Shown: in pieces, positions 33,871-41,748 of the stretch
Numbering within the stretch: the first letter of the stretch is position 1
Layout of the letters: every line of letters begins with the position of its first letter
Assembly (NCBI RefSeq): GCF_024436415.1
Contig: NZ_JAFMZQ010000001.1
Coordinates: 1,116,001-1,180,000, forward strand
Source of the DNA: Pedobacter deserti
GTDB lineage: Bacteria > Bacteroidota > Bacteroidia > Sphingobacteriales > Sphingobacteriaceae
Length of the DNA stretch: 64,000 nt
Direction: 5' to 3'
The notes under the pieces: generated by a model
Database searches by the model: none
Told to the model about the DNA's origin: nothing
What the model saw: the letters and a program-made list of their open reading frames with translations, nothing else
Made by a program: the position numbers and the translations under genes

Positions 33871-34874
33871 TCAGCAACAAAGGGAGCCTCACGAGTTCCG
33901 ATGCCACTGAGCTAAGCGCACATCTGTTTGATTCGACGGAGGTCCTGTCGAAACAGGGCTTGTCTGAGGAAGAGGCATTCCTTATCGCAACCCGGCGTCT
34001 TGGTAATGAGGACTTGCTGGCTGAAGAATACAGCAAGGTAAATCCTTCTGTAAAAACGAACAAGGTCTGGGCTTATTTAATGGTTGGATTTAATTTGTTT
34101 TACGGAATACCGGCCGCCTTTTTTACGCTGCTCGCCTTATTTTATTTCCTGGTACATGACGCTTTTCAGGATTCCGGTGTTTCAGTACTTATGATCACCG
34201 GTTTTCACGTTGCATTTATCATTGCTATATGGCGCTCACTCAGATATAAACGGGCTGTTTCCTACTTCGTTGAGATGCAGATCGAGCGCAGGCCGCTCAG
34301 GTTTATTGCATCAACTTTTCTGATGCTCATTGCTGTTGCTATGCTTAGCCGATATGTGAACAGCGCACTGCCTGAGCTTTCAACCTTTAACACGCCGGTC
34401 TATGTTTTCAACGACCGCTGGATAGAGTTTAGTTATTATGCGGCTTCGGTGAGCCTGGTTGGTGTGGCAGCGTGTCTGATATTTAGCGTTGATAAGGTTG
34501 AAGCTATAAAGCCGGAAACTTTCCTGCAAAAGCCTGCGATTTCGTTTTTATTGGTTTTTGGCGTAATGGTGGAGTTACTTGCGGCTGCTACAAGGGCAAT
34601 GCATATTGAAGCTTTGGTGTTGCGCAGCGTGATATTCGGACTGGTATACCTTGCTGCCTCCTACTTAATTTCTGCCTACAACCGCCGCTCGAATGTAAGA
34701 TACCTTTTTGTTGCATTTCTGTCGGGTCTTTTGATGGAAGTGGGGGCGGGTTACATGCTATTGGAACGCAGAGGTTTCGAGATGGGTTATCCCGTTATTG
34801 CGATTGTTCTAAGTGTTGCAGCCGGATGGTTTTTGTCGTTGCGTAACGGCCGCGAGAGGCATTTCGCGGACTAA
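33816..34874 (+). CDS. HAAS/permease-prefix membrane protein, PadR partner
   Basis: 352-residue protein. The N-terminal cytoplasmic domain (about 1-75) has LTSSDATELSAHLFDSTEVL and LSEEEAFLIATRRLGNEDLL, a pattern seen in HAAS/permease-prefix domains paired with PadR regulators. Eight or more membrane segments follow (about 85-345), clearly hydrophobic and separated by short loops. It overlaps the PadR gene by 55 bases. By analogy with known pairs, the prefix domain may signal between the membrane and PadR. No ATPase or catalytic domain is present. Confidence 0.75.
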   Translation: MESSKFDLGQAVDQYITVISNKGSLTSSDATELSAHLFDSTEVLSKQGLSEEEAFLIATRRLGNEDLLAEEYSKVNPSVKTNKVWAYLMVGFNLFYGIPAAFFTLLALFYFLVHDAFQDSGVSVLMITGFHVAFIIAIWRSLRYKRAVSYFVEMQIERRPLRFIASTFLMLIAVAMLSRYVNSALPELSTFNTPVYVFNDRWIEFSYYAASVSLVGVAACLIFSVDKVEAIKPETFLQKPAISFLLVFGVMVELLAAATRAMHIEALVLRSVIFGLVYLAASYLISAYNRRSNVRYLFVAFLSGLLMEVGAGYMLLERRGFEMGYPVIAIVLSVAAGWFLSLRNGRERHFAD

Positions 34875-34876
34875 GT

Positions 34877-34904
34877 CCGACAACTGGTGACAAAGTTGTG
34901 TCGG
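34877..34904 (+). promoter_or_regulatory. Hairpin between the PadR locus and the following gene
   Basis: CCGACAACT (34877-34885) pairs with AGTT and GTCGG (34894-34904) across a two-base bulge; inner arms ACAACT/AGTTGT are perfect. No T-run follows, so termination would be weak. Confidence 0.35.
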
Positions 34905-34983
34905 CCAGTGCCATTGTTACCACACCCTGATCTGTTTGATTTTCAGAAGGCGACTTTTGTGTCAGGTTAAACGATCAGGTATT

Positions 34984-35346
34984 ATGGATGATAGATTTAA
35001 GATTTCTTTAGGAGCGGTAGCGGATGACAAGGCCGAAGTGGTTTTTGCTGCGAATGGCTTTGCGTTTAAGCTTTCGCGTTTGGTTGGCGTGCTGCCTTTC
35101 GTAGCCAAACTGGAGCAGTTGCGCCGTGCGGTAATTGCTGGTGGCGGCCGGGAGAGCTGGTTTGATTTGCTTGATGAGGCCTGCAATGAGTTTGTACTGG
35201 AGGTTTCCTGTGCGGCGCGGATGGTTTCTGTGAATTTGTGGCGCAGGCTGGATGCTTTTCAAGGTGAAGTGAGGTGTGAGTTTGCTTGTGACTGCAGTAT
35301 TGCGGAGTTTGATTATGCTGTTAAAAAATTGCATTTGCTTCGCTGA
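34984..35346 (+). CDS. Protein of unknown function at the head of the DUF6266 cassette
   Basis: 120-residue soluble protein with no signal peptide or membrane segment: MDDRFKISLGAVADDKAEVV at the start, a helical middle (SRLVGVLPFVAKLEQLRRAV) and a Cys-containing end (CEFACDCSIAEFDYAVKKLH). No family recognised. The start at 34984 gives a cleaner N-terminus than 34936. It is followed immediately by the direct repeats at 35352 and then the first DUF6266 gene in the same direction. Confidence 0.5.
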   Translation: MDDRFKISLGAVADDKAEVVFAANGFAFKLSRLVGVLPFVAKLEQLRRAVIAGGGRESWFDLLDEACNEFVLEVSCAARMVSVNLWRRLDAFQGEVRCEFACDCSIAEFDYAVKKLHLLR

Positions 35347-35351
35347 CTGCA

Positions 35352-35469
35352 TCCTTTGAAGCTTCGCAACAAAGCCGCTAAGGTCAGCTCAGCAAAAGCA
35401 ATTTTTTTGCCCACCGGAAAGGCCTCCTTTGAAGCTCCGCAACAAAGCGCTAAGGTCAGCTCAGCAAAA
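35352..35469 (+). repeat. Two direct repeats of about 46 bases
   Basis: Copy A (35352-35397) and copy B (35425-35469) begin TCCTTTGAAGCT and end AAGGTCAGCTCAGCAAAA. They differ by one T/C change and one single-base deletion. Similar GCAATTTT and CACC stretches follow both copies, so the duplicated unit is about 73 bases. Each copy contains CTTTG/CAAAG arms that could form a small hairpin. Only two copies and no spacer pattern, so this is not a CRISPR array. Confidence 0.8.
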
Positions 35470-35490
35470 ACATAACAAAAGCAATTTTAG

Positions 35491-35529
35491 GCACCGGGGG
35501 GTGCTGAAGTAAGTTCTTTGACATATTGG
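35491..35529 (+). promoter_or_regulatory. Hairpin plus boxA-like element in the DUF6266 leader
   Basis: A small stem GCACC (35491-35495) / GGTGC (35500-35504) with GGGG loop is followed by AGTTCTTTGACATATTGG (35512-35529). The first 12 bases match the E. coli rRNA boxA TGCTCTTTAACA at 9 positions, and the element resembles the GTTCTTTGACATATTGG stretch I recall from Bacteroidota rRNA leaders. Together they look like a transcription antitermination site. Confidence 0.45.
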
Positions 35530-35546
35530 GTTACAAATCGTGTAAC
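35530..35546 (+). repeat. Inverted repeat GTTACA-n5-TGTAAC
   Basis: Perfect 6-base arms directly after the boxA-like element and 51 bases before the first DUF6266 start. Could be a small stem in the leader or a protein-binding site. Confidence 0.4.
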
Positions 35547-35597
35547 AGAAAGAGATTAACGCGCTCGTGTATTGACTTTTTAAAACAAATAAACATT

Positions 35598-36245
35598 ATG
35601 GGAAAATTTGGTAAAGGTATCCTGGGGCCATTCTCAGGAAAAGTTGGGACGGTGATTGGTGCCGTTCGTGAAGGTGAATGGACGATGCGAAGTTTGCCGT
35701 CGAAATCGAGTAAGCCGGCTACGGCGGCGCAGCTCGCACAGCGTGCTGCTTTTGGTTTGATGATCGGGTTTTTCCGCCCGATAGGGCAGGTGCTTAAGGC
35801 TGGATTCAGGAACAGGAAGCGGGGGCAGTCGGCCAATAACGCCGCGATGCAGTATAACCTGAACGAGGCGATCGTTGGTGTGTATCCGGACCTGTCGCTC
35901 GACTACAGCAAGATCACGCTCAGCCGCGGCCCGCTGCTGGAGCCACCGGTTATGGATGTTTCGGCCGCGGTAGATGCGCAGCTTGATTTTAGCTGGCTGA
36001 ACAATGCAGGTACTGGTCTGGGAAACACCAATGGCACTGACAAGGTCACGATTGTGGTGTACAATACGGTGAAAGACCGCTTCGTTGTGGTGCAGGACTC
36101 CGTGGCGCGGTCGACCCAAAGCTATGCGCTTTCACTCCCACCGGATTTTAGCGGCGACAGTGTAGATATCTGGGTGTTCTTTGTAAGCGCTGATGGCAAG
36201 CATGCCAGTGACAGTGTGTATCTGGGCGATATGGATATCGCGTAG
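35598..36245 (+). CDS. DUF6266 family protein, first copy
   Basis: 215-residue protein of the Bacteroidota-specific DUF6266 family, function unknown. The N-terminus MGKFGKGILGPFSGKVGTVI matches the typical family opening, followed by a basic segment (SKPATAAQLAQRAAFG, RNRKRGQSANNAA). The C-terminal part is beta-rich (KVTIVVYNTVKDRFVVVQD, GDSVDIWVFFVSADGK). There is no signal peptide. It is similar throughout to the gene at 37212, so the two are paralogues in one cassette. Preceded by the boxA-like leader and followed at once by a strong terminator at 36257. Confidence 0.82.
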   Translation: MGKFGKGILGPFSGKVGTVIGAVREGEWTMRSLPSKSSKPATAAQLAQRAAFGLMIGFFRPIGQVLKAGFRNRKRGQSANNAAMQYNLNEAIVGVYPDLSLDYSKITLSRGPLLEPPVMDVSAAVDAQLDFSWLNNAGTGLGNTNGTDKVTIVVYNTVKDRFVVVQDSVARSTQSYALSLPPDFSGDSVDIWVFFVSADGKHASDSVYLGDMDIA

Positions 36246-36256
36246 TGGTAGTATCA

Positions 36257-36283
36257 GGCGGCGCGATGTGCGCCGCCTTTTTT
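36257..36283 (+). terminator. Strong intrinsic terminator after the first DUF6266 gene
   Basis: Perfect 8-base-pair GC-rich stem GGCGGCGC (36257-36264) / GCGCCGCC (36270-36277), 5-base loop GATGT, then TTTTTT (36278-36283). It lies 11 bases after the stop and 14 before the next gene, so downstream genes need read-through or their own promoter; none was recognised. Confidence 0.92.
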
Positions 36284-36296
36284 AAATGAATATTTT

Positions 36297-36668
36297 ATGG
36301 GCGGTTTATTATTAAGCGTATTTCGCAAAGGCAATTATGAGCTGACCAGGCGCGTGCTGGTGTTTACAACGCTGGTGCTGCTATGGCCGCTGGTTCAGCG
36401 TATGGTGCTCGCTTTCGATGTGAGGTCGGGCTATGTAGATCCGGGCATTGTGGTGCTTATCGTGATCAGCATGCTTTGTTTTCTGATGGTGATAGGGATG
36501 AGTCTGTGGCTGCTGAAGGGTTTTTTGATTTACCTGGGTTTGCCAAGCCCGGGTGTTTTGGCTTTAAAAATTAAGGAGATGGATGTATGGGTACAGTTAA
36601 GTTTTTATCTGGCTTGTTTTGCCTTGCTTTTGTTTGCGGGGGTTGGCTGCCTGGCAGCGGTGTTGTAG
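36297..36668 (+). CDS. Small membrane protein, holin-like by position and topology
   Basis: 123-residue protein with three hydrophobic segments (about 19-40, 49-79 and 97-122) and a short basic N-terminus. No sequence family recognised. It overlaps the downstream peptidoglycan hydrolase gene by 82 bases, and this position plus three-helix topology resembles phage holin/endolysin pairs. Class I holins are usually a little shorter. The function is inferred from context only; it could equally be a cassette membrane protein with another role. Confidence 0.55.
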   Translation: MGGLLLSVFRKGNYELTRRVLVFTTLVLLWPLVQRMVLAFDVRSGYVDPGIVVLIVISMLCFLMVIGMSLWLLKGFLIYLGLPSPGVLALKIKEMDVWVQLSFYLACFALLLFAGVGCLAAVL

Positions 36669-37225
36669 CAGCCCGGGTGTCGGAGCAGCGTTTTTTGATG
36701 TACAAAAAGGAGAATGATGAGGAAAGAATTATCAGAATCGCCGAAAAGGAGATCGGCGTTAGGGAGGAAGGTTGTGAAAATTGTGGTCGGCGTGTTGAAG
36801 CATATCTTAAGTACGTGGGTCTCGGAAAGGGTTCGCCGTGGTGCGCGGCGTATGTAAGCTGGGTGTTTGCTGAAGCGGGTTTCGCTCATCCACGTACCGC
36901 CTGGACGCCGGCCTTGTTCCCCAGTGGACGGGAGATGGTAAACGGTTTGGCAGATATACCGGCGCGTCAGGAAAAAGCCCTTGTGTATGGGCTGTATTAT
37001 CCCTCGCTGGGACGGGTGGGCCATTGCGGAATTGTAACGGGCTGGCAGGGCGACTGGGTGCTTGGCACGGAGGGAAATACCAACATGAGCGGGGCACGCG
37101 ATGGTGAAGGTGTATACAGAAAGATAAGGCACCAACGAACGGTTGCTAAGCTGGCAAACTGGCTGGACAATGCGGGTCGCCCGCAATCCGGAAAAAGAAA
37201 TGGAGGCAAGCGTGGCAAAATATAG
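36587..37225 (+). CDS. CHAP/NlpC-like peptidoglycan hydrolase (lysin)
   Basis: 212-residue protein. The N-terminus (MGTVKFLSGLFCLAFVCGGW) reads as a signal peptide, and ATG 36587 has AAGGAG 8 bases upstream, so I prefer it to ATG 36698. The catalytic domain (about 45-185) carries EIGVREEGCENCG, then Cys86 in SPWCAAYVSWVF, His146 in GRVGHCGIVTGW and Glu162 in GTEGNTN, the Cys-His-Glu triad of CHAP/TIGR02594-type amidases or endopeptidases. It would cut peptide bonds in peptidoglycan. It sits between the holin-like gene (overlap) and the second DUF6266 gene (start just before its stop), so co-expression is tight. Cutting specificity is unknown. Confidence 0.78.
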   Translation: MGTVKFLSGLFCLAFVCGGWLPGSGVVAARVSEQRFLMYKKENDEERIIRIAEKEIGVREEGCENCGRRVEAYLKYVGLGKGSPWCAAYVSWVFAEAGFAHPRTAWTPALFPSGREMVNGLADIPARQEKALVYGLYYPSLGRVGHCGIVTGWQGDWVLGTEGNTNMSGARDGEGVYRKIRHQRTVAKLANWLDNAGRPQSGKRNGGKRGKI

Positions 37226-37853
37226 GAATGGTATAAACGGGAGCTTTCATGGCAAAGTGGGTACGGTGGTAGGGGTGTCCTGGCGGGGTGTTGACTATTT
37301 CCGGAGTCTGCCCGGCAAATCAAATCAGCAGCCTACAGAAAAGCAGTTGAGGCAACGAAAACTGCTTTCGGACGTGAGCAGCTGGCTGCGTTCCATCAGG
37401 GAGGTTATAACCATAGGGTACCAGCAGTTTACGGAGGGCCCTACCCCCATGAATATGGCGATCTCGAATTTGATGAAACATGCAATAAAGGTCGACAACG
37501 GGGTGAAAGGCATTGATTATACCCGTGCAGTGATCAGTCGCGGTGAACTGCTTAGTTCCTGGTTTGCCGCACCGGCTGCAGCGGGCGGGGCAGCGATTTT
37601 CCTGAGCTGGGCGAATTACAGGCCGTCTGCTTTTAATGCAGATGATGACCTTATCACCGTGGTGGTGTACAATACAGCCAAGGAAAAGTTCGTAACCTTT
37701 CATGAGGTGGCTTGCCGAAAGGACCGGGAGGCCCTGCTGCAGTTGCCCGGCAGTTTCACAGGCGATGCGGTGCACCTCTATGTGTTGTTTGTGGCTGCGG
37801 CCGGTGATGCGGTAAGTACAAGCAATTACTTAGGTGAATTGACCATTCTTTAG
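37212..37853 (+). CDS. DUF6266 family protein, second copy
   Basis: 213-residue paralogue of the protein at 35598. Starting at GTG 37212 gives MAKYRNGINGSFHGKVGTVV, which lines up with the first copy; GGAGG at 37202-37206 lies just upstream. The ATG at 37200 would add four residues. Shared blocks include SLPGKS/SLPSKS, TRAVISRGELL versus SKITLSRGPLL, and VVYNTAKEKFV versus VVYNTVKDRFV. No signal peptide. It overlaps the lysin gene by 14 bases. The two copies differ enough that they are probably specialised rather than recent duplicates. Function unknown. Confidence 0.8.
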   Translation: MAKYRNGINGSFHGKVGTVVGVSWRGVDYFRSLPGKSNQQPTEKQLRQRKLLSDVSSWLRSIREVITIGYQQFTEGPTPMNMAISNLMKHAIKVDNGVKGIDYTRAVISRGELLSSWFAAPAAAGGAAIFLSWANYRPSAFNADDDLITVVVYNTAKEKFVTFHEVACRKDREALLQLPGSFTGDAVHLYVLFVAAAGDAVSTSNYLGELTIL

Positions 37854-37876
37854 CGGAAATACCTTTTCTTTGTATC

Positions 37877-39055
37877 ATGGTTTCATATATCTCTGCGAGT
37901 TATGTTTACCCGGTCACTTCAGCCCCTATAAAAAACGGGGTGCTTGGCGTAGACTCCAAGGGCACGATCAGGCAAGTGCTTACGGAGCAAGAGGCTGCAG
38001 CCATGGGGATTGGCGATGCAAAGCATTATGATGGCCTGCTGGTTCCAGGCTTTGTGAACACGCATTGTCACCTGGAGCTCTCGAGTTTGCGCGGAAAGAT
38101 CGACAAGCATACTGGTCTGCCAGAATTCGTCCAGGCCGTAATGAAGATGCGTACCGCAGATGAATATGCGCTTGATGCTGCTATGCGGAGGGCCGATAAA
38201 GAGATGCTGGAAAACGGCATCGTCGCCGTTGGCGATATCTCCAACACGCCGGTTTCAAAGATGATTAAAAGGGGAAGCCTGATCTGGTACCATACTTTCC
38301 TGGAAACGATGGGGTTTAATCCCGATGTGGCGGGTAAGGTACTGGAGCGTGCGATGGAAAGCAAAGCGAAGTTCGCCCCGCTGTCGGTATCCCTTTCGCC
38401 GCATGCGCCCTATTCTGTGTCGCAACCCCTGTTTGAGCGACTGAAAGAGGTGGTGGAACAAGAAGACACGTTTTTAAGTATCCATAACCAGGAGACGGCT
38501 GACGAAAATGCTTTCTTTGAAAGTAAGCAGGGCGCATTCCTCAGCCTTTACGAGTCGCTCGGACTGAATATCGATTTCTACAAGCCTACGGGCAGGTCTT
38601 CCCTGCGGAGTTACCTGCCCATGCTGCCGCCAAACCAGCGTGTATTGCTGGTACATAATACTTTTACCTCGAGGTCGGACGTGCAGTTTGCCAGGGCCAT
38701 GCACCGGAACCTGTTCTGGTGTTTGTGTCCTAATGCCAACCTTTATATCGAAAACCGCCTGCCCGACGTGCAGATGTTGCGCGAAGAGGGGCTCACCATA
38801 ACGCTGGGTACGGACAGTCTGGCAAGTAATGAAAGTCTGAGTATTTTTGCTGAAATGGTTACGTTACAGAAGCATTTCGGCGTTCCTGTAGAAGAACTGC
38901 TTGTTTGGGCAACCTGGAACGGCGCACGCTTTTTGGGCGTCGACGATCGTTATGGTTGCCTCGAAGTGGGTAAGCGGCCGGGTATAAACCTGCTGCAATT
39001 TGAGGAAAGTGACGGCAGGGTGATGCTGGGCAGTGCAATGAGGCGACTATATTAA
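37877..39055 (+). CDS. Amidohydrolase-superfamily metal-dependent deaminase/hydrolase
   Basis: 392-residue cytoplasmic enzyme of the amidohydrolase superfamily (SsnA/TrzA-like group). Metal-site motifs: PGFVNTHCHLELS (about 57-69, HxH), SLSPHAPYSVS (about 173-183), HNQETADENAFF, LLVHNTFTS, and ITLGTDSLASNESL (about 308-321, Asp metal ligand). Such enzymes deaminate purine-like or futalosine-related substrates; the exact substrate cannot be read from sequence. It starts 23 bases after the second DUF6266 gene and is followed after 3 bases by the flavin oxidoreductase, with which it may form an operon. Confidence 0.82.
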   Translation: MVSYISASYVYPVTSAPIKNGVLGVDSKGTIRQVLTEQEAAAMGIGDAKHYDGLLVPGFVNTHCHLELSSLRGKIDKHTGLPEFVQAVMKMRTADEYALDAAMRRADKEMLENGIVAVGDISNTPVSKMIKRGSLIWYHTFLETMGFNPDVAGKVLERAMESKAKFAPLSVSLSPHAPYSVSQPLFERLKEVVEQEDTFLSIHNQETADENAFFESKQGAFLSLYESLGLNIDFYKPTGRSSLRSYLPMLPPNQRVLLVHNTFTSRSDVQFARAMHRNLFWCLCPNANLYIENRLPDVQMLREEGLTITLGTDSLASNESLSIFAEMVTLQKHFGVPVEELLVWATWNGARFLGVDDRYGCLEVGKRPGINLLQFEESDGRVMLGSAMRRLY

Positions 39056-39058
39056 GAG

Positions 39059-40000
39059 ATGACAAACAGGATCACAGCACTTTTTGGTATCAGGTATCCC
39101 ATTATTCAGGCGGGAATGGTTTGGTGCAGTGGTTGGCGGCTTGCCTCGGCAGTTTCTGAAGCGGGCGGACTGGGTGTCATTGGCGCGGGCTCGATGTATC
39201 CGGAAGTTTTGCGTGAACATATCCGTAAATGCCGGCTCGCCACCGCTAAACCTTTTGCGGTGAATGTGCCCCTGCTGTATCCAAGTATCGAGGCGCTCAT
39301 GCAGGTGATTGTGGATGAGAAAGTCGGGATTGTCTTTTCCTCCGCAGGTAATCCTGCCACCTGGACGGGCTATCTGAAAGAGAAGAGCATTAAAGTAGTT
39401 CACGTGGTAGCCAACACCAGGTTTGCGCTTAAAGCGGAAAGCGCCGGTGCAGATGCCGTGGTGGCCGAAGGCTTCGAGGCGGGCGGGCATAATGGTCGGG
39501 AAGAAACGACTACCATGTGTCTGGTACCGATGGTTTGCGATGCCTTGAAGATTCCGGTAATCGCCGCAGGCGGCATAGGCAGCGGCCGTGCGATGCTGGC
39601 GGCAATGTCGCTGGGCGCAGAGGCGGTGCAAGTGGGCTCTGCCTTTGCGGTAGCAGAGGAGTCTTCCGCGCATCCGGCCTTTAAAGACAGGATCGTGGTT
39701 TCAGGTGAAGGTGACACGCGGCTGCGCATGAAGAAGCTAGTGCCCGTGCGCCTGCTGAAGAATACTTTTGCTGATGCGGTGGCACAGGCGGAGGCCGAGG
39801 GGGCGGATTCGGCCACGCTGCTACAGTTGCTGGGTCGCGCACGTGCTAAACTGGGGATGTTTGAGGGCGATATGGAGGAGGGTGAGCTGGAGATCGGTCA
39901 GGTAGCTGCCATGCTTAAAGAGGTGCGGCCGGCCGCGCGAATTCTTGAGGATATATGGGCGGAGTTTTTGCGGGAAAAGAACAGATTAATGAATTTATGA
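39059..40000 (+). CDS. NAD(P)H-dependent flavin oxidoreductase / nitronate monooxygenase-like
   Basis: 313-residue TIM-barrel FMN enzyme of the nitronate monooxygenase / FabK-like family. Seen: IRYPIIQAGMVWCSGWRLAS near the N-terminus, ADAVVAEGFEAGGHNG (about 130-145) and PVIAAGGIGSGRAMLAAMSL with GAEAVQVGSAF (about 172-200), which bind flavin phosphate. Family members oxidise alkyl nitronates or act as enoyl-ACP reductase FabK; the two cannot be separated here by eye. Its TGA overlaps the ATG of the acylphosphatase gene. Confidence 0.85.
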   Translation: MTNRITALFGIRYPIIQAGMVWCSGWRLASAVSEAGGLGVIGAGSMYPEVLREHIRKCRLATAKPFAVNVPLLYPSIEALMQVIVDEKVGIVFSSAGNPATWTGYLKEKSIKVVHVVANTRFALKAESAGADAVVAEGFEAGGHNGREETTTMCLVPMVCDALKIPVIAAGGIGSGRAMLAAMSLGAEAVQVGSAFAVAEESSAHPAFKDRIVVSGEGDTRLRMKKLVPVRLLKNTFADAVAQAEAEGADSATLLQLLGRARAKLGMFEGDMEEGELEIGQVAAMLKEVRPAARILEDIWAEFLREKNRLMNL

Positions 40001-40275
40001 CAAAACAACATATTGCCATACGGGTAACAGGCAAAGTGCAGGGCGTAGGCTACCGGCAAACGACAAAGTATGTAGCCGATCAGGCGGGCATTAAGGGGCT
40101 GGTAAGAAATGAATCAGACGGGTCCGTTTATATAGAGGCTGAAGGTGATCAGTGGGCACTGGACACTTTTGTGGAATGGTGCGAGGATGGTCCGGACCGT
40201 GCGAGGGTGGAGGCATGTACCGTGACGGCAGGTGAGCTTAAAAATTATAAGGATTTTGTGATCCTTAAAAAATAG
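39997..40275 (+). CDS. acyP: Acylphosphatase
   Basis: 92-residue small alpha/beta enzyme that hydrolyses acylphosphates. Catalytic residues are in place: Arg20 in GKVQGVGYR (anion-binding loop) and Asn38 in GLVRNESDGSVYIEAEG. Start ATG 39997 overlaps the upstream stop by 4 bases (ATGA), whereas 39955 would extend into the oxidoreductase. Length is normal for the family (about 90-100). The flippase gene begins 2 bases after its stop, so the run from 37877 probably belongs to one operon. Confidence 0.93.
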   Translation: MTKQHIAIRVTGKVQGVGYRQTTKYVADQAGIKGLVRNESDGSVYIEAEGDQWALDTFVEWCEDGPDRARVEACTVTAGELKNYKDFVILKK

Positions 40276-40277
40276 TT

Positions 40278-41747
40278 ATGGGGGCATTGAAGCGGTTTCT
40301 GGGGCAGACAGCAATTTATGGTATCTCTACCATGGTTTCCAGGCTGTTCAATTTTATCTTGACCCCCCTCTTTACGGATGTCTTCAAACCGGGGGTCTAT
40401 GCCATTTTTACGAAGATGTATGCGTCTGCCTCCCTGCTCAATGCGATTCTGGCCTTTGGCATGGAGACTACTTTTTTTCGCTACCTGAACAAGCATGAGG
40501 AAAAGAGGCAGGAGGTTTATAACAATGCCTTTTTCTGTATTGCATTCATTTCACTCCTCTTTCTGGTGACCGGCCTTGTGTTTACCACCCCGGTGGCCAG
40601 CTATTTTGCAGAAAGTCCTGCGCAGCTTGAAGATTACAAAACATATGTACGCTCAGTGATCTGGGTGCTGTTTGTGGACGCCATGTGCGTGATCCCCTTT
40701 GCGCGGGTACGAGCCGACGGAAAGCCGGTTAGATATAGCATTATCAAGTTTGTGAATATTGGATGTTTTATCGGCTTTAACCTCTTCTTCCTTTTTGGTA
40801 TCCCGTTGATCATAGGAGCGGGCGGGGCGACGGGGCAGTGGTTTGCTTCCTGGTACCGCACGGAATGGGTAGGTTATGTGTTTATTGCGAATCTTATTGC
40901 CAGTTCGGTGACCTTTTTTATGCTGCTGCCCGAACTGCTGAAATTGCAACTGCGGTTTGACCGGGCTTTGTTTGCCAGTATGTTTTCGTATTCCTGGCCT
41001 GTGCTTGTGGCCAATCTTTCCTTCGTGATCAATGAGCACCTGGATAAGATGATCATCAGTAAACTTGGGGTGTCTGATCATGATCTGGGTGTTTACGGCG
41101 GGGTTTGCAAGATCGCAGTGTTCCTGAGCCTGTTCAACATGGCTTTCCGTTTGGGTGCCGAACCCTTTTTCTTCAGTCACGCTAAAAACGCCAATGCGCG
41201 GCAAACCTATGCGGTCATCCTCAATTATTTTTCGATAGCCCTGGCCGTCATTTTTGTCGGCCTGGTGGCCAACATAGAACTGCTGAAATATTTCATAAAC
41301 AGCGAATACTGGTCGGGCCTTGGCGCGGTTCCCTTCCTGTTGCTTGGCTATGTTTGTCTGGGAATCTACATGAATTTGTCGGTCTGGTACCGCTTGTCGG
41401 ACCAGACACGCTACGGGCTGTATATTTCGGTGGTGGGCGCCGTGGCTACCATCGTATTTAACTTTTTACTGGTGCCGGAATACGGTTATATGGGTTCGGC
41501 CTGGGTTTCCCTGCTGGCCTATTTTCTAATGATGGTGATCTCCTATGTGCTGGGGCAGCGCAACTATCCGATACCGTACGACCTGAAAAAGATCCTGGCT
41601 TACCTGTGTACGGCCGTTGTGCTCGTTGTACTTTCTTTCTGGGTATTTGACAGAAATATTTATATTGGAAACGGACTGCTGCTGATGTTTATCGGCGCGG
41701 CCGTTTATTTTGAAAAACAAACGGTGATGAGCCTTTTAAAAAAGTGA
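40278..41747 (+). CDS. Polysaccharide/lipid flippase of the MOP superfamily
   Basis: 489-residue integral membrane protein with about 14 membrane segments, of the oligosaccharide flippase / polysaccharide biosynthesis group (Wzx/MurJ-like fold). N-terminal block: [20 protein letters not shown] followed by [16 protein letters not shown], typical of this family in Bacteroidota. It should move a lipid-linked sugar precursor across the inner membrane. It is followed by dut at one base spacing. No glycosyltransferases are nearby, which makes a housekeeping role more likely than a capsule-specific one. Confidence 0.87.
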   Translation: MGALKRFLGQTAIYGISTMVSRLFNFILTPLFTDVFKPGVYAIFTKMYASASLLNAILAFGMETTFFRYLNKHEEKRQEVYNNAFFCIAFISLLFLVTGLVFTTPVASYFAESPAQLEDYKTYVRSVIWVLFVDAMCVIPFARVRADGKPVRYSIIKFVNIGCFIGFNLFFLFGIPLIIGAGGATGQWFASWYRTEWVGYVFIANLIASSVTFFMLLPELLKLQLRFDRALFASMFSYSWPVLVANLSFVINEHLDKMIISKLGVSDHDLGVYGGVCKIAVFLSLFNMAFRLGAEPFFFSHAKNANARQTYAVILNYFSIALAVIFVGLVANIELLKYFINSEYWSGLGAVPFLLLGYVCLGIYMNLSVWYRLSDQTRYGLYISVVGAVATIVFNFLLVPEYGYMGSAWVSLLAYFLMMVISYVLGQRNYPIPYDLKKILAYLCTAVVLVVLSFWVFDRNIYIGNGLLLMFIGAAVYFEKQTVMSLLKK

Positions 41748-41748
41748 T

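Noticed and set aside
35352..35469. CRISPR array
   Set aside because: Only two imperfect repeats of 46 bases, no further units and no cas genes.
34984..37853. Intact prophage
   Set aside because: No integrase, terminase, capsid or tail genes flank the cassette; only the lysis-like pair and DUF6266 genes are present.
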